Shown piece by piece: positions 37,285 through 48,207 of a stretch of DNA of 64,000 nucleotides. Both the position numbers and the translations under genes were made by a program. Position 1 is the first letter of the stretch. Each line of letters opens with the position of its first letter. The DNA comes from Extensimonas soli (GTDB lineage: Bacteria > Pseudomonadota > Gammaproteobacteria > Burkholderiales > Burkholderiaceae_C), in the NCBI RefSeq assembly GCF_029211265.1, contig NZ_JARGEL010000010.1:44176-108175 (forward strand), read 5' to 3'. Under the pieces are notes generated by a model, which was given only the letters and a program-made list of their open reading frames with translations, was not told where the DNA came from and made no database searches.

Positions 37285-38567
37285 GCCGCGTGCTCGCATC
37301 CGTGAGCCTCTGGCAGCGTTTTGCCGCCTGGGCCGGCACGCGCTTCGGCGGCCTGTCGGCGCAGGCCGCGGACCGTCTGCCCGTGCGCGTGGGCGGCACC
37401 GAGTACCGCCAGACCAGCGCCACGCCCGCGCGCGTGCTGGGCTTCGATCAGACCTTGCTGTGGGTGGTGGTTGCGCTGCTCGCCTGGGGGCTGGTGATGG
37501 TGTATTCGGCCTCGATCGCGCTGCCCGACAACCCGCGCTTCGGCAAGATCGCGCACACGCATTTCGTCATGCGCCACGCGATTGCGCTGGGCCTGGGCTT
37601 TCTTGCGGCGCTGCTGGCGTTTCAGGTGTCCATGGACGCCTGGGAGCGCATCGCGCCCTGGATGTTCGTTGCCTCGCTGATGCTGCTCATCCTCGTGCTG
37701 ATTCCGCACGTGGGCACGGTGGTCAACGGCGCGCGCCGCTGGCTGCCGCTGGGCATCATGAATTTTCAGCCGTCCGAGCTCGCCAAGCTCGCCGTGGTGA
37801 TCTACGCGAGCGACTACATGGTGCGCAAGATGGAGGTCAAGGAGCGCTTTTTCCGCGCCGTGCTGCCCATGGGCGTGGCCGTGGCCGTGGTGGGCATGCT
37901 GCTGCTGGCCGAGCCCGACATGGGCGCGTTTTTGGTGATCGCCGTGATCGCCATGGGCATTTTGTTCCTTGGCGGGGTGAATGCGCGCATGTTCTTCGTG
38001 ATCGCGCTGATCCTCGTGGTGGCCTTCGGGCTCATGATCGGCCTGTCGCCCTGGCGACGCGAACGCATTTTTGCCTACCTCGACCCGTGGAGCATGGAGC
38101 ACGCGCTGGGCAAGGGCTACCAGCTCTCGCACGCGCTGATCGCCATCGGCCGCGGGCGCATCTTTGGCGTGGGCCTGGGCAACAGCGTGGAAAAGCTCAA
38201 CTGGCTGCCCGAGGCGCACACCGACTTCCTGCTCTCGGTGATCGGCGAGGAGTTTGGCCTCGTCGGCGTGCTGACGCTGATCGTGCTCTTTTTCTGGCTG
38301 ACGCGCCGCATCATGCACATAGGCCGCCAGGCGATCGCGCTGGACCGCGTGTTCGCGGGCCTGGTCGCGCAGGGCGTGGCGATCTGGGTTGGCTTTCAGA
38401 GCTTCATCAACATGGGCGTGAACCTCGGCGCCCTGCCCACCAAGGGCCTGACGCTGCCGCTCATGAGCTTCGGCGGCTCGGCCATCCTCATGAACCTCGT
38501 GGCGCTCGCGGTGGTGCTGCGCGTCGACTACGAGAATAAGCTCCTGATGAGAGGGGGCCGCGTATGA
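37281..38567 (+). CDS. ftsW: Septal peptidoglycan glycosyltransferase FtsW
   Basis: 428-residue SEDS-family polymerase that, with FtsI, builds septal glycan strands. Ten membrane helices are predicted from about residue 57. Family motifs are [50 protein letters not shown] and [18 protein letters not shown] cytoplasmic N-terminal extension of about 50 residues precedes helix 1. It overlaps murD and murG. Confidence 0.95.
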   Translation: MSRVLASVSLWQRFAAWAGTRFGGLSAQAADRLPVRVGGTEYRQTSATPARVLGFDQTLLWVVVALLAWGLVMVYSASIALPDNPRFGKIAHTHFVMRHAIALGLGFLAALLAFQVSMDAWERIAPWMFVASLMLLILVLIPHVGTVVNGARRWLPLGIMNFQPSELAKLAVVIYASDYMVRKMEVKERFFRAVLPMGVAVAVVGMLLLAEPDMGAFLVIAVIAMGILFLGGVNARMFFVIALILVVAFGLMIGLSPWRRERIFAYLDPWSMEHALGKGYQLSHALIAIGRGRIFGVGLGNSVEKLNWLPEAHTDFLLSVIGEEFGLVGVLTLIVLFFWLTRRIMHIGRQAIALDRVFAGLVAQGVAIWVGFQSFINMGVNLGALPTKGLTLPLMSFGGSAILMNLVALAVVLRVDYENKLLMRGGRV

Positions 38568-39628
38568 CGCGCAAAACCGCCCTCATCATGGCCGGCGGCA
38601 CGGGCGGGCATATCTTCCCGGGCTTGGCCGTGGCGCAGGCGCTGCGTGCGCGCGGTTTCGCCGTGCACTGGCTGGGCGCGCCCGGCAGCATGGAAGAGCG
38701 CCTCGTCGTGCCGCAGGGCTTTGCCTTCGAGGCAGTGGATTTTTCCGGCGTGCGCGGCAAGGGCCTGGGCACGCTGGCGCGCCTGCCGGGGCGTCTGCTG
38801 CGCGCGCTCGCGCAAGCGCGCGCGGTGCTGCGTCGCGTGCAGCCTGATGTGGTCGTGGGGTTGGGCGGCTACATCAGCTTTCCGGGCGGGCTCATGGCCG
38901 CGCTTGCACGCACGCCGCTGGTGCTGCACGAGCAAAACTCCATTGCCGGCATGGCAAACAAGCTGCTTGCGCGCCTTGCGCAGCGCGTGTTCACGGCCTT
39001 CCCCGATGCGCTGCCCGGCGCGCAGTGGGTGGGCAATCCGCTGCGCGAGGCGTTTTTGCAGCAGCCCCTGCCTGCCGCGCGCTTTGCCGGTCGCAGCGGC
39101 CCGCTGCGGCTGCTCGTGGTGGGCGGCAGCCTGGGCGCGCGTGCGCTCAACGAGATCGTGCCGCAGGCGCTCGCGCTGATTCCGCCCGCCGCGCGCCCGC
39201 AGGTCACGCACCAAAGCGGCGCGGCGCAGCTCGAAGCGCTGCGCGCGCACTACGCAGCCGCAGGCGTGCAGGCCGAACTCACGCCCTTCATCGATGACAC
39301 GGCAAGCGCGTTTGCCGCCGCCGACGTGATCGTCTGCCGCGCCGGAGCGAGCACCGTGACCGAGATCGCCGCCGTGGGCGCGGCCGCGATCTTCGTGCCC
39401 TTTCCGTTCGCGGTCGATGACCACCAGACGCGCAACGCGCGCTTTCTCACCGACGCGGGCGGCGGCTGGCTCGTGCCGCAACAGGACTTGACCCCTGAAA
39501 AACTCGCCACAATGCTATCGAATCTAGATCGCCTCACGCTGATGAACACTGCGCAAAAGGCCAAAATGATGCAAAAAACAGAAGCCACACAGGCCATCGT
39601 CGCCGCGTGCGAGGAGTTCGCCGCATGA
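38564..39628 (+). CDS. murG: UDP-GlcNAc:lipid I N-acetylglucosaminyltransferase MurG
   Basis: 354-residue GT-B glycosyltransferase on the inner face of the membrane that converts lipid I to lipid II. N-terminal [39 protein letters not shown] and C-terminal [15 protein letters not shown] are conserved. The last 40 residues are encoded by a markedly lower-GC stretch (39513-39570) that resembles the recurrent AT-richer module. It overlaps ftsW and murC by ATGA. Confidence 0.95.
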   Translation: MTRKTALIMAGGTGGHIFPGLAVAQALRARGFAVHWLGAPGSMEERLVVPQGFAFEAVDFSGVRGKGLGTLARLPGRLLRALAQARAVLRRVQPDVVVGLGGYISFPGGLMAALARTPLVLHEQNSIAGMANKLLARLAQRVFTAFPDALPGAQWVGNPLREAFLQQPLPAARFAGRSGPLRLLVVGGSLGARALNEIVPQALALIPPAARPQVTHQSGAAQLEALRAHYAAAGVQAELTPFIDDTASAFAAADVIVCRAGASTVTEIAAVGAAAIFVPFPFAVDDHQTRNARFLTDAGGGWLVPQQDLTPEKLATMLSNLDRLTLMNTAQKAKMMQKTEATQAIVAACEEFAA

Positions 39629-41058
39629 AGCACGCCATCCGCCACATCCACTTCGTCGGCATCGGCGGCGCCGGCATGAGCGGCATTGCCGAAGTGCTGC
39701 ACAACCTGGGCTACGCCATTTCGGGCTCGGACCTGGCCGACAGCGCCACGCTGCGTCGCCTCGCAGCCCTGGGCATACGCACGGCGGTGGGGCACGACGC
39801 CGCGCACATCGCCGACGCCGACGCCGTGGTCACCTCCACCGCGGTCAAGCCTGACAACCCCGAGGTGGTCGCGGCGCGCGCGCGCAAGATTCCCGTGGTG
39901 CCGCGCGCGCTCATGCTGGCCGAGCTCATGCGCCTCAAGCGTGGCATCGCGATCGCGGGCACGCACGGCAAGACCACCACAACCAGCCTCGTGACCAGCG
40001 TGCTCGCCGAGGCCGGGCTGGACCCGACCTTCGTGATCGGCGGGCGCCTGAACAGCGCGGGCGCGAACGCACGCCTGGGCCAGGGCGACTACATCGTGGT
40101 CGAGGCCGACGAGTCGGACGCGTCCTTTCTCAACCTGCTGCCCGTGATGGCCGTGGTCACCAACATCGACGCCGACCACATGGAAACCTACGGGCACGAC
40201 TTCGGCCGACTGAAAAACGCCTTCGTCGATTTTCTGCACCGCATGCCGTTTTACGGCGCGGCCATTCTGTGCCTCGAAAGTCCCGCCGTGCGCGAGATCC
40301 TGCCCGACGTGACCTGCCCGGTCACGAGCTACGGCTTTGCCGAGGACGCGCAGGTGCGCGCCGTCGACGTGCGCGCCGAAGGTGGGCAGATGCACTTCAC
40401 GGTGCAGCGGCGCAACGGCGTGCAACTGCCCGACCTCGACGTGGTGCTCAACCTCGCGGGCGCGCACAACGTGCTCAACGCGCTCGCTGCCATCGCCGTC
40501 GCGGTCGAGCTCAACATTCCCGACGAGGCCGTGCTGCGCGCGCTCGCGGGCTTCAAGGGCGTGGGGCGGCGCTTTCAGCGCTATGGCGAGCTGCCCGCGC
40601 AGGGCGGCGGCACGTTCACGCTGATCGACGACTACGGCCACCACCCGGCCGAGATGGCGGCCACGCTCGCCGCGGCGCGCGGCGCCTTTCCGGGCCGGCG
40701 CCTGGTGCTGGCCTTTCAGCCGCACCGCTACAGCCGCACGCGCGACTGCTTCGAGGATTTCGTGCAGGTCATAGGCAACGCCGACGCCGTGCTGCTCACC
40801 GAGGTCTATGCCGCGGGCGAGGCGCCCGTGGTCGCGGCCGACGGGCGCACGCTGGCGCGCGCGCTGCGCGTGGCCGGCAAGGTCGAGCCCGTGTTCATCG
40901 CCGACGTGGCCGAACTGCCGCAGGCCATCGCTGCCAACGCACGCGCCGGCGACGTGCTGCTGTGCATGGGCGCGGGCTCGATCGGCGCGGTGCCCGCGAA
41001 AGTCGTCGAATTGCTACAAACCAAGGAGCTGCCTGCGCAGGTAGAGCAAGCGCTATGA
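39625..41058 (+). CDS. murC: UDP-MurNAc:L-alanine ligase MurC
   Basis: 477-residue Mur ligase that adds the first amino acid of the stem peptide. N-terminal [17 protein letters not shown]; the ATP loop is [32 protein letters not shown] and DDYGHHPAE are conserved. ATG 39625 overlaps the murG stop; a further upstream start is unneeded. The last codons ([15 protein letters not shown]) derive from a repeat-like module that also supplies the ddl start codon. Confidence 0.95.
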   Translation: MKHAIRHIHFVGIGGAGMSGIAEVLHNLGYAISGSDLADSATLRRLAALGIRTAVGHDAAHIADADAVVTSTAVKPDNPEVVAARARKIPVVPRALMLAELMRLKRGIAIAGTHGKTTTTSLVTSVLAEAGLDPTFVIGGRLNSAGANARLGQGDYIVVEADESDASFLNLLPVMAVVTNIDADHMETYGHDFGRLKNAFVDFLHRMPFYGAAILCLESPAVREILPDVTCPVTSYGFAEDAQVRAVDVRAEGGQMHFTVQRRNGVQLPDLDVVLNLAGAHNVLNALAAIAVAVELNIPDEAVLRALAGFKGVGRRFQRYGELPAQGGGTFTLIDDYGHHPAEMAATLAAARGAFPGRRLVLAFQPHRYSRTRDCFEDFVQVIGNADAVLLTEVYAAGEAPVVAADGRTLARALRVAGKVEPVFIADVAELPQAIAANARAGDVLLCMGAGSIGAVPAKVVELLQTKELPAQVEQAL

Positions 41059-41069
41059 GCCATTTTGAC
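41011..41069 (+). repeat. AT-richer module spanning the murC end and ddl start
   Basis: Aligns with the hslV-hslU copy as AGCTGC.TGCGC..G.TA, followed by CA.GCG, TAT..G.CA and TTTTGA-like sequence. The overlapping ATGA that ends murC and begins ddl lies inside the module. Confidence 0.5.
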
Positions 41070-42053
41070 CTCAAACTCCCGAGCATTGACGTTGCCGCCT
41101 TGGGCAAGGTTGCCGTGCTCCTGGGCGGCACCTCGGCCGAGCGCGACATCTCGCTGATGTCGGGCCAGGGCGTGCTGCAGGCGCTGCGCGCGCGCGGCGT
41201 CGATGCGCAGGCGTTCGACCCGGCCACGCAGGAGCTCGGTGCGCTGCGGCAGCAAGGCTTTGCGCGTTGCTTCATCGCGCTGCACGGCCGCCATGGCGAG
41301 GACGGCACGGTGCAGGGCGCGCTCGAACTGCTGGGCATTCCCTACACCGGCTCGGGCGTGCTCGCTTCGAGCCTGGCCATGGACAAGACCATGACCAAGC
41401 GCCTGTGGCGCGCCGACGGCTTGCCCACGCCCGACTGGCGCGAGGTGGCCAGCGCCGACGAAACCGTGCAGGCGCTGCAGGCGCTGGGCGCGCCCATGAT
41501 CGTCAAGCCCGCGCGCGAGGGATCGACCATTGGCCTGACCAAGGTGCACCTGCCGCACGAGTGCGCCGCCGCCTACGCGCTCGCCGCGCGATACGACCCC
41601 GAGGTGCTGTGCGAGCAGTTCATCGCAGGCGACGAAACCACCTGCGCCGTGCTCGGCACGGGCGCGCAGGCGCGCGCGCTGCCGCTGATCCGCATCGTCG
41701 CGCCCGGCGGCAACTACGACTACCAGCACAAATACTTCACCGACGACACGCAGTACCACTGCCCCAGCGGCCTGCCAGAGGCCGAGGAGCGCACGCTGCA
41801 GCAGCTTGCGCTCGCGGCCTACCGCAGCCTGGGCTGCCGCGGCTGGGCACGTGCCGACATCATGGTGCGCCAGGGCGACCGCGCGCCCTTCCTGCTCGAA
41901 ATCAACACCTCGCCGGGCATGACGGGCCACTCGCTCGTGCCCATGGCGGCACGCGCCGCGGGCCTCAGCTACGAAGACCTGTGCCTGGCCTTGCTCGCCA
42001 CGGCCACGCTGGACACGCCGCCCGGCGCCACCTGGGGAGGCGCACCGCAATGA
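41055..42053 (+). CDS. ddl: D-alanine--D-alanine ligase
   Basis: 332-residue ATP-grasp enzyme (DdlB type) producing the D-Ala-D-Ala dipeptide used by MurF. Conserved [50 protein letters not shown] and [15 protein letters not shown] are all present. ATG 41055 overlaps the murC stop and lies within a repeat-like module. The stop overlaps ftsQ by ATGA. Confidence 0.95.
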   Translation: MSHFDLKLPSIDVAALGKVAVLLGGTSAERDISLMSGQGVLQALRARGVDAQAFDPATQELGALRQQGFARCFIALHGRHGEDGTVQGALELLGIPYTGSGVLASSLAMDKTMTKRLWRADGLPTPDWREVASADETVQALQALGAPMIVKPAREGSTIGLTKVHLPHECAAAYALAARYDPEVLCEQFIAGDETTCAVLGTGAQARALPLIRIVAPGGNYDYQHKYFTDDTQYHCPSGLPEAEERTLQQLALAAYRSLGCRGWARADIMVRQGDRAPFLLEINTSPGMTGHSLVPMAARAAGLSYEDLCLALLATATLDTPPGATWGGAPQ

Positions 42054-42880
42054 ACGCCCCGCTGCCCGTGCCGCCCGACGTCAAGCTCATGAACCTGACC
42101 GCTTCGGTCGTGTTCGTGGGCTGCGCCGCGCTGCTGCTGGCGGCGCTGGCCTGGCGCGTGCTGCACGCGCCGGCATTTGCGCTCACGCGCATCGTGGTCG
42201 AGGGCGAGCTCGAGCACAACAACCCCGTCACGCTGCGCGCCAACGTCGCGCCGCAGCTTGCGGGCAATTTTTTCACCATGGACTTGCACGCCGTGCGCGC
42301 GGCCTTCGAGCAGGTGCCCTGGGTGCGCACGGCCACGGTGCGGCGCGAATTCCCGGCCAGCCTGCGCGTGCGCCTGCAGGAATACCGCCCCGCGGCCTAC
42401 TGGGGCCCCGAAGGCGGTACCGCCATGGTGAACCGCGAGGGCGAGGTGTTCGAGGTGAACACCGATGCGGTCGACGAAGACCTGCCGCGCCTCATCGCGC
42501 CCGAGGGCCACGCGCTCGAAATGCTGCAGGCACATGCGCTGCTGCAGCCGGTGTTTGCGCCGCTCGGGCTGCAGGTGCAGACGCTGGCGCAAAGCGGGCG
42601 CGGCGGCTGGCGCGCCACGCTCGACAGCGGCGCCGTGGTCGAACTCGGCAGCGGCACGCCGCAGGAGCTGGTGCAGCGCGCGCAGCGCTTCGTGCGCACC
42701 GTTACGCCCGTGGCCGCGCACTACGGCCGGCGCGTCGATGCGCTCGAATCGGCCGACCTGCGCTACCCGAGCGGCTACGCGCTGCGCCTGCGCGGCGTGA
42801 GCACGGTGGCGGAGGGCGCGCCGGCGGGCGCGAAGCCCAAGACTGGAAAAAGCGAAAAAAGCGACAAAGGCAGGCACTGA
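42050..42880 (+). CDS. ftsQ: Cell division protein FtsQ
   Basis: 276-residue bitopic divisome protein. The membrane helix lies at about 17-37. The periplasmic POTRA domain ([20 protein letters not shown], about 43-115) and beta domain follow, and the C-terminus is Lys/Ser-rich. FtsQ recruits FtsL-FtsB and restrains septal synthesis. It overlaps ddl and ends 1 base before ftsA. Confidence 0.92.
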   Translation: MNAPLPVPPDVKLMNLTASVVFVGCAALLLAALAWRVLHAPAFALTRIVVEGELEHNNPVTLRANVAPQLAGNFFTMDLHAVRAAFEQVPWVRTATVRREFPASLRVRLQEYRPAAYWGPEGGTAMVNREGEVFEVNTDAVDEDLPRLIAPEGHALEMLQAHALLQPVFAPLGLQVQTLAQSGRGGWRATLDSGAVVELGSGTPQELVQRAQRFVRTVTPVAAHYGRRVDALESADLRYPSGYALRLRGVSTVAEGAPAGAKPKTGKSEKSDKGRH

Positions 42881-42881
42881 G

Positions 42882-44111
42882 ATGGCAAGAGAATACAAAG
42901 ACGTGGTGGTGGGGCTGGACATTGGCACGGCCAAGATCATGGCCGTGGTGGCCGAGGTGCTGCCCACGGGCGAGCTCAAGCTCGCGGGCCTGGGCGTGGC
43001 GCCCAGCAACGGCCTCAAGCGCGGCGTGGTGGTGAACATCGAGGCCACGGTGCAAAGCATCCAGCAGGCGCTCAAAGAAGCCGAGTTCATGGCCGACTGC
43101 AAGATCCAGCGCGTCTATACCGGCATCACGGGCAGCCACATCCGTGGCATGAATTCGAGCGGCATGGTCGCCGTGAAGGACAAAGAGGTCACGGCCGCTG
43201 ACGTGGCGCGCGTGGTCGAGACGGCCAAGGCCGTGAACATCTCCTCCGACCAGCGCCTGCTGCTCGTTGAGCCGCAGGAGTTCGTGATCGACGGCCAGGA
43301 CGTGAAAGAGCCGATCGGCATGAGCGGCATCCGCCTCGAAGCCAAGGTGCACATCGTCACCGGCGCGCAGAGCGCGGCCGAAAACATCATCAAGTGCGTG
43401 CGCCGCTGCGGCCTCGAGGTCGAGCAGCTGCTGCTCAATCCGCTGGCTTCGAGCCAGGCCGTGCTCACCGACGACGAGCGCGAACTCGGCGTGGTCGTGG
43501 TGGACATCGGCGCCGGCACCACCGACGTGGCCATCTTCACGGGCGGCGCGATCCGCCACACCGCGGTGATCCCGATCGCGGGCGACCTGATCACGAGCGA
43601 CATCGCGATGGCGCTGCGCACGCCCACCAAGGACGCCGAAGACATCAAGGTCGAAAGCGGCTGCGCCAAACAGCTGCTCGCCGACCCCGATGCGCAGGTC
43701 GAGGTGCCGGGCCTGGGCGACCGCGGCCCGCGCATGCTCGGCAAACAGGCGCTGGCCGGCGTGATCGAGCCGCGTGTGGAAGAAATTTTTGCCCTCGTGC
43801 AGCAGGTGGTGCGCGAGTCGGGCTACGAAGAGGTGCTCTCCTCGGGCATCGTGCTCACGGGCGGCAGCAGCGTCATGCCCGGCATGGTCGAGCTCGGCGA
43901 GGACATCTTCCTCAAACCCGTGCGCCGCGGCGTGCCCAAGTATGCGAGCGCGCTTGCCGACATGGTCGCGCAGCCGCGCGCCGCCACCGTGATGGGCCTG
44001 CTCGAAGAAGCGCGCCTGGCACGCCTGCGCGGCTTCAAGGTGGCGCAAAAAAGCGGCTCCATGAAAACCATGCTGGGCCGTGTCAAGGACTTCATCGTGG
44101 GGAACTTCTGA
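42882..44111 (+). CDS. ftsA: Cell division protein FtsA
   Basis: 409-residue actin-like ATPase that tethers FtsZ filaments to the membrane. The phosphate-1 motif is VGLDIGTAKIMAVVAE and phosphate-2 is VVDIGAGTTDVAIF; the adenosine motif is GIVLTGGSSVMPG. The C-terminal amphipathic helix MKTMLGRVKDFIVGNF is the membrane-targeting sequence. Length is normal (E. coli 420). It ends 184 bases before ftsZ. Confidence 0.96.
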   Translation: MAREYKDVVVGLDIGTAKIMAVVAEVLPTGELKLAGLGVAPSNGLKRGVVVNIEATVQSIQQALKEAEFMADCKIQRVYTGITGSHIRGMNSSGMVAVKDKEVTAADVARVVETAKAVNISSDQRLLLVEPQEFVIDGQDVKEPIGMSGIRLEAKVHIVTGAQSAAENIIKCVRRCGLEVEQLLLNPLASSQAVLTDDERELGVVVVDIGAGTTDVAIFTGGAIRHTAVIPIAGDLITSDIAMALRTPTKDAEDIKVESGCAKQLLADPDAQVEVPGLGDRGPRMLGKQALAGVIEPRVEEIFALVQQVVRESGYEEVLSSGIVLTGGSSVMPGMVELGEDIFLKPVRRGVPKYASALADMVAQPRAATVMGLLEEARLARLRGFKVAQKSGSMKTMLGRVKDFIVGNF

Positions 44112-44295
44112 GCATGCAGCCCACCACCTGGCACCCGCGCGGCCCACGCCGGCGCATCCCGCGCGGCCGCTGGCGCAGCACCGGCCCGCCGTGCACGGCA
44201 CCGCCCCGCGTTGCCACCGTTTTTGTTTTTCCTTTCTTTTTTCTTTTATCCGCACATACGCGAAACCAGCGCGTCACATCCCAAGGAGCAAGGCC
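44112..44295 (+). promoter_or_regulatory. ftsA-ftsZ intergenic region with possible ftsZ promoter
   Basis: The longest gap in the dcw cluster. It contains a T/C-rich tract at 44219-44250. TTTGTT (44222-44227) and TTTATC (44245-44250), 17 bases apart, could form a weak promoter. A strong AAGGAG (44283-44288) serves ftsZ. Confidence 0.3.
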
Positions 44296-45519
44296 ATGAG
44301 CATCGAAATGATTGAAGCCGAAGAGTTCAACCAGGGCACCCAGATCAAGGTGATCGGCGTGGGCGGCGGCGGCAGCAATGCCGTCGAGCACATGATCGGC
44401 CGCCAGGTGCAGGGGGTGGAATTCATCGCCGCGAACACCGATTCGCAGGCGCTCACGCGCAGCTCGGCGCACCGCGTCATCCAGCTCGGCCAAAGCGGCC
44501 TGGGCGCGGGCAGCAAGCCCGACAAGGGGCGCGATGCCGCCGAAGCCGCCGTGGAGGACATCCGCAGCGCCATCGGCGGCGCGCACATGCTGTTCATCAC
44601 CGCGGGCATGGGCGGCGGCACGGGCACGGGTGCGGCGCCGGTGATCGCGCGCGTGGCCAAGGAAATGGGCATCCTCACCGTGGGCGTGGTCACCAAACCC
44701 TTCGAATGGGAGGGCGGGCGCCGCATGAGCAATGCCGACAGCGGCCTGGCCGAACTCGAGGCCAACGTCGATTCGCTCATCGTCGTGCTCAACGAAAAAC
44801 TGCTCGACGTGCTGGGCGACGACATCACGCAGGACGAAGCCTTCGCGCATGCCAACGACGTGCTCAAGAACGCCGTGGGCGGCATTGCCGAGATCATCAA
44901 CGAGTACGGCCAGGTGAACGTGGACTTCGAGGATGTGCGCACCGTCATGGGCGAGCCCGGCAAGGCCATGATGGGCACGGCTACGGCCACCGGCCCCGAC
45001 CGCGCGCGCATCGCCGCCGAACAGGCCATCGCCTGCCCGCTGCTCGAAGGCATCGACCTTTCGGGCGCCAAGGGCGTGCTGGTGCTGGTCACGGCCAGCA
45101 AGGGCAGCCTCAAGCTGTCCGAATCGCGCCTGGCCATGAACACCATCAACGCCTACGCCTCGCCCGACGCGCACGTGATCTTCGGCGCGGCCTACGACGA
45201 CAGCCTGGGCGACGCGATCCGCGTGACCGTGGTGGCCACGGGCCTGGCGCGCCCGAACGCGCGCCGCCAGCCGATTTCGGTGGTGCAGGGCGGCCTGCGC
45301 ACCGGCACGGACAACCTGCCCTTCGCCATGGCCGGCAACGGTGTTGCCCCCGCAGCGATCATGCCCGGCATGCCCACCGACTACGGCAACATGAAGACGC
45401 CCAGCGTGTGGCGCAACAACCGCTCCGCCGCCACGGCGGCAGCGCGCGTGGATGCGCTTTCCATGGGCGGCATGGACGAGGTCGAGATCCCCGCCTATCT
45501 GCGCAAACAGGCCGATTGA
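44296..45519 (+). CDS. ftsZ: Cell division GTPase FtsZ
   Basis: 407-residue tubulin homologue that polymerises into the Z ring. The GTP-binding signature GGGTGTG is at residues 106-112, the T7 loop is NVDFEDVRTVM, and the conserved C-terminal peptide EVEIPAYLRKQ binds FtsA. A flexible linker of about 60 residues precedes it. ATG 44296 follows AAGGAG by 7 bases. Length is normal. Confidence 0.97.
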   Translation: MSIEMIEAEEFNQGTQIKVIGVGGGGSNAVEHMIGRQVQGVEFIAANTDSQALTRSSAHRVIQLGQSGLGAGSKPDKGRDAAEAAVEDIRSAIGGAHMLFITAGMGGGTGTGAAPVIARVAKEMGILTVGVVTKPFEWEGGRRMSNADSGLAELEANVDSLIVVLNEKLLDVLGDDITQDEAFAHANDVLKNAVGGIAEIINEYGQVNVDFEDVRTVMGEPGKAMMGTATATGPDRARIAAEQAIACPLLEGIDLSGAKGVLVLVTASKGSLKLSESRLAMNTINAYASPDAHVIFGAAYDDSLGDAIRVTVVATGLARPNARRQPISVVQGGLRTGTDNLPFAMAGNGVAPAAIMPGMPTDYGNMKTPSVWRNNRSAATAAARVDALSMGGMDEVEIPAYLRKQAD

Positions 45520-45593
45520 ACTACCTGACAAGCTATCACGGCGATAGTGGCGGAGCGTCCGTGCGTGCTGTCATGGCGGCGTAAAATCGCGCC

Positions 45594-46517
45594 ATGCTGC
45601 AGCAACGCACCCTCAAGACCCTGACCCGCGCCGTGGGCGTCGGCCTGCACAGCGGGCAGCGCGTGGAGCTCACGCTGCGCCCCGCACCGCCCGACACGGG
45701 CATCGTGTTCCGCCGCGTCGATCTGCCCGAGCCCGTGGACATTCCGGTCAGTGCCGAGGCGGTCACCGACACGCGCATGGCCTCGACCATAGGCAGCGGC
45801 CACGCCAAGGTGCACACCGTGGAGCACCTGATGTCGGCCTGCGCGGGCCTGGGACTGGACAATCTGTACGTGGACATCACCGCCGAAGAGGTGCCCATTC
45901 TCGACGGCTCGGCCGCATCGTTCGTCTTTTTGCTGCAAAGCGCCGGCATCGTGCTGCAAAACGCGCCGCGGCGCTTCATTCGCATCCTGCGCCCCGTCGA
46001 GGTGCGCGCAGGCGAGGGCGCGCAGGCCAAATGGGCGCGCCTCGACCCGTATCATGGCTTCAAGCTCAGTTTCGAGATCGACTTCGACCACCCCGCCGTC
46101 GATGCCACGGGCCAACGCGTAGAGTTCGACCTGGGCTCGGGCCGCTACAGCCGCGACATCGCACGCGCGCGTACCTTCGGCTTCACGCGCGACGTCGAAA
46201 TGATGCGCGCCCATGGCCTCGCGCTGGGCGGAGGCCTGGACAACGCCATCGTCATGGACGACTACAAGGTGCTCAACAGCGAGGGCCTGCGCTACGACGA
46301 CGAATTCGTCAAGCACAAGATCCTCGACGCCATGGGCGACCTTTACCTGCTGGGCAAGCCGCTGCTCGCGGCCTACAGCGCATTCCGCTCGGGCCATGCG
46401 CTCAACAACCAGCTGCTGCGCGCGCTGCTGGCCGAGCGCAGCGCCTGGGAGCCCGCGAGCTTCGAGGACGAGCGCGAGGCGCCGCGCGGCTTTGCGCAGC
46501 CGGCGCCGGCGTGGTGA
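45594..46517 (+). CDS. lpxC: UDP-3-O-acyl-GlcNAc deacetylase LpxC
   Basis: 307-residue zinc amidase, the committed step of lipid A synthesis. Zinc-ligand motifs [11 protein letters not shown] (first histidine) and the distal [11 protein letters not shown] (His and Asp) are visible, plus the active-site GSA segment [10 protein letters not shown]. Length matches the family (E. coli 305). TAAAAT ends 6 bases before the ATG, suggesting a leaderless message. It closes the dcw cluster. Confidence 0.96.
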   Translation: MLQQRTLKTLTRAVGVGLHSGQRVELTLRPAPPDTGIVFRRVDLPEPVDIPVSAEAVTDTRMASTIGSGHAKVHTVEHLMSACAGLGLDNLYVDITAEEVPILDGSAASFVFLLQSAGIVLQNAPRRFIRILRPVEVRAGEGAQAKWARLDPYHGFKLSFEIDFDHPAVDATGQRVEFDLGSGRYSRDIARARTFGFTRDVEMMRAHGLALGGGLDNAIVMDDYKVLNSEGLRYDDEFVKHKILDAMGDLYLLGKPLLAAYSAFRSGHALNNQLLRALLAERSAWEPASFEDEREAPRGFAQPAPAW

Positions 46518-46556
46518 GTGGTGCCCGAACAGCGTGCAGAGAATATCGCGCTGCGT

Positions 46557-46574
46557 GCAGTCTTGAAAGACTGC
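46557..46574 (+). other. Perfect hairpin in the lpxC-hfq gap
   Basis: GCAGTCT-TGAA-AGACTGC, a 7-bp perfect stem with a tetraloop and no T-run after it. It may mark the lpxC 3' end or sit in the hfq leader. Confidence 0.4.
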
Positions 46575-46689
46575 CGGCCGCCTCCATGTGCGACCTTCTG
46601 TGTCATGCGGCCAAGGTGTTGCATGGCCTCCAAGGGTTTAGGCGCTGTGGTATGGTGCCGTTTTACAACAATTGAACACGGAGAATATC

Positions 46690-46944
46690 GTGAGCAATAA
46701 AGGTCAGCTTCTTCAAGACCCCTTCCTCAACGCCTTGCGCCGCGAGCATGTGCCCGTATCGATCTACCTGGTCAACGGCATCAAGCTGCAGGGGCAGATT
46801 GAATCCTTCGATCAATACGTGGTGCTGCTGCGCAACACCCTGACCCAGATGGTCTACAAGCACGCCATCTCCACCATCGTTCCCAGCCGCCCGGTGAATT
46901 TTTCGCTCACCGAGGCCGCCGACGCCGAAGGGGGCGGTCACTGA
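46690..46944 (+). CDS. hfq: RNA chaperone Hfq
   Basis: 84-residue Sm-like hexamer that pairs small RNAs with mRNAs. Sm1 ([39 protein letters not shown]) and Sm2 ([10 protein letters not shown]) are intact. The C-terminus is short (about 18 residues), as in other betaproteobacteria. It begins with GTG 46690, 6 bases after CGGAG. hflX follows with no gap, as in E. coli. Confidence 0.96.
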   Translation: MSNKGQLLQDPFLNALRREHVPVSIYLVNGIKLQGQIESFDQYVVLLRNTLTQMVYKHAISTIVPSRPVNFSLTEAADAEGGGH

Positions 46945-48159
46945 TTGACCGAAGCATCTTTCGCTGAAAAACCGGCCGTGCGCGGCGCTGCTGCGGCGGC
47001 GCCAGCAGACGCTGCGCCGGTACTGCTGGTGGGCGTGGACTTCGGTCTGCCCCATTTCGATCACAAGCTCGAAGAACTGGGCCTGCTCGCCGAAACCGCG
47101 GGCATGCAGCCCGTGGCGCGCCTGGTCTGCAAACGCAAGGCGCCCGATGCCGCGCTCTTCGTAGGCAGCGGCAAGGCCGAAGAAATCCGCACGCTCGCGC
47201 ACATGTACGGCGCCGGCGAGGTGCTGTTCGACCAGTCGCTGAGCCCGGCGCAGCAGCGCAACCTGGAGCAGCACCTCGGGCTGCCCGTGAACGACCGCAC
47301 GCTGCTGATCCTCGAAATCTTCGCGCAGCGCGCGCGCAGCCACGAGGGCAAGCTGCAGGTCGAACTGGCACGTCTGCAGTACCTGAGCACGCGGCTCGTG
47401 CGACGCTGGTCGCACCTGGAGCGTCAGCGCGGCGGCATAGGCGCGCGCGGCGGCCCGGGCGAGACGCAGATCGAGCTCGACCGGCGCATGATCGGTCAGG
47501 CCATTTTGCGCACCAAGGAACGCCTGGCCAAGGTCAAGCGCCAGCGCGCCACGCAGCGGCGCCAGCGCGCGCGGCGCGACACCTTCAACATCTCGCTCGT
47601 GGGCTACACCAACGCGGGCAAGTCCACGCTGTTCAATGCGCTCGTGAAGGCGCAGGCCTACGCGGCCAACCAGCTGTTCGCAACGCTGGACACCACCACG
47701 CGGCAGCTCTATCTGGCGGACGCAGGGCGCTCGGTATCGCTGTCGGACACGGTGGGCTTCATCCGCGATCTGCCGCACGGCCTGGTCGATGCCTTCGAGG
47801 CCACGCTACAGGAGGCCGTCGATGCCGACCTGCTGCTGCACGTGGTCGATGCCGCGAACCCGCATTTCCCCGAGCAGATCGCGCAGGTCGAGCGCGTGCT
47901 CGCCGACATCGGCGCCGCGCAGGTGCCGCAGCTGCTGGTCTTCAACAAGCTCGATGCCTTGGCACCAGAGCAGCGGCCCGCCGCGCTGCAGGACGTCTAT
48001 GAACGCGCAGGTCAGCCGGTTGAGCGCATCTTCGTGAGTGCACGCACGGGTGAGGGGCTGGAACTGCTGCGCGCACAGCTGGCGCGCACGGTGCTGGCTG
48101 CTGGCGCAGCGGGCAGCGAAGGCCCAGAACCCCCAGATGCCGCAGGTGAATGCGCCTGA
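46945..48159 (+). CDS. hflX: Ribosome-associated GTPase HflX
   Basis: 404-residue GTPase that splits stalled 70S ribosomes under stress. An N-terminal HflX domain (about 20-130), a coiled coil and glycine-rich RGGPGETQIELDRR linker lead to the G domain (about 212-375: GYTNAGKSTLFN, DTVGFIRDLPHG, NKLDAL). The start is TTG 46945 directly after the hfq TGA, so translation is coupled. No other start is as well placed. Confidence 0.93.
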   Translation: MTEASFAEKPAVRGAAAAAPADAAPVLLVGVDFGLPHFDHKLEELGLLAETAGMQPVARLVCKRKAPDAALFVGSGKAEEIRTLAHMYGAGEVLFDQSLSPAQQRNLEQHLGLPVNDRTLLILEIFAQRARSHEGKLQVELARLQYLSTRLVRRWSHLERQRGGIGARGGPGETQIELDRRMIGQAILRTKERLAKVKRQRATQRRQRARRDTFNISLVGYTNAGKSTLFNALVKAQAYAANQLFATLDTTTRQLYLADAGRSVSLSDTVGFIRDLPHGLVDAFEATLQEAVDADLLLHVVDAANPHFPEQIAQVERVLADIGAAQVPQLLVFNKLDALAPEQRPAALQDVYERAGQPVERIFVSARTGEGLELLRAQLARTVLAAGAAGSEGPEPPDAAGECA

Positions 48160-48207
48160 TTGGGCACAATGCCGGGCGATGTCCTCCAACAAGCAGAAAT
48201 AGTGCGC

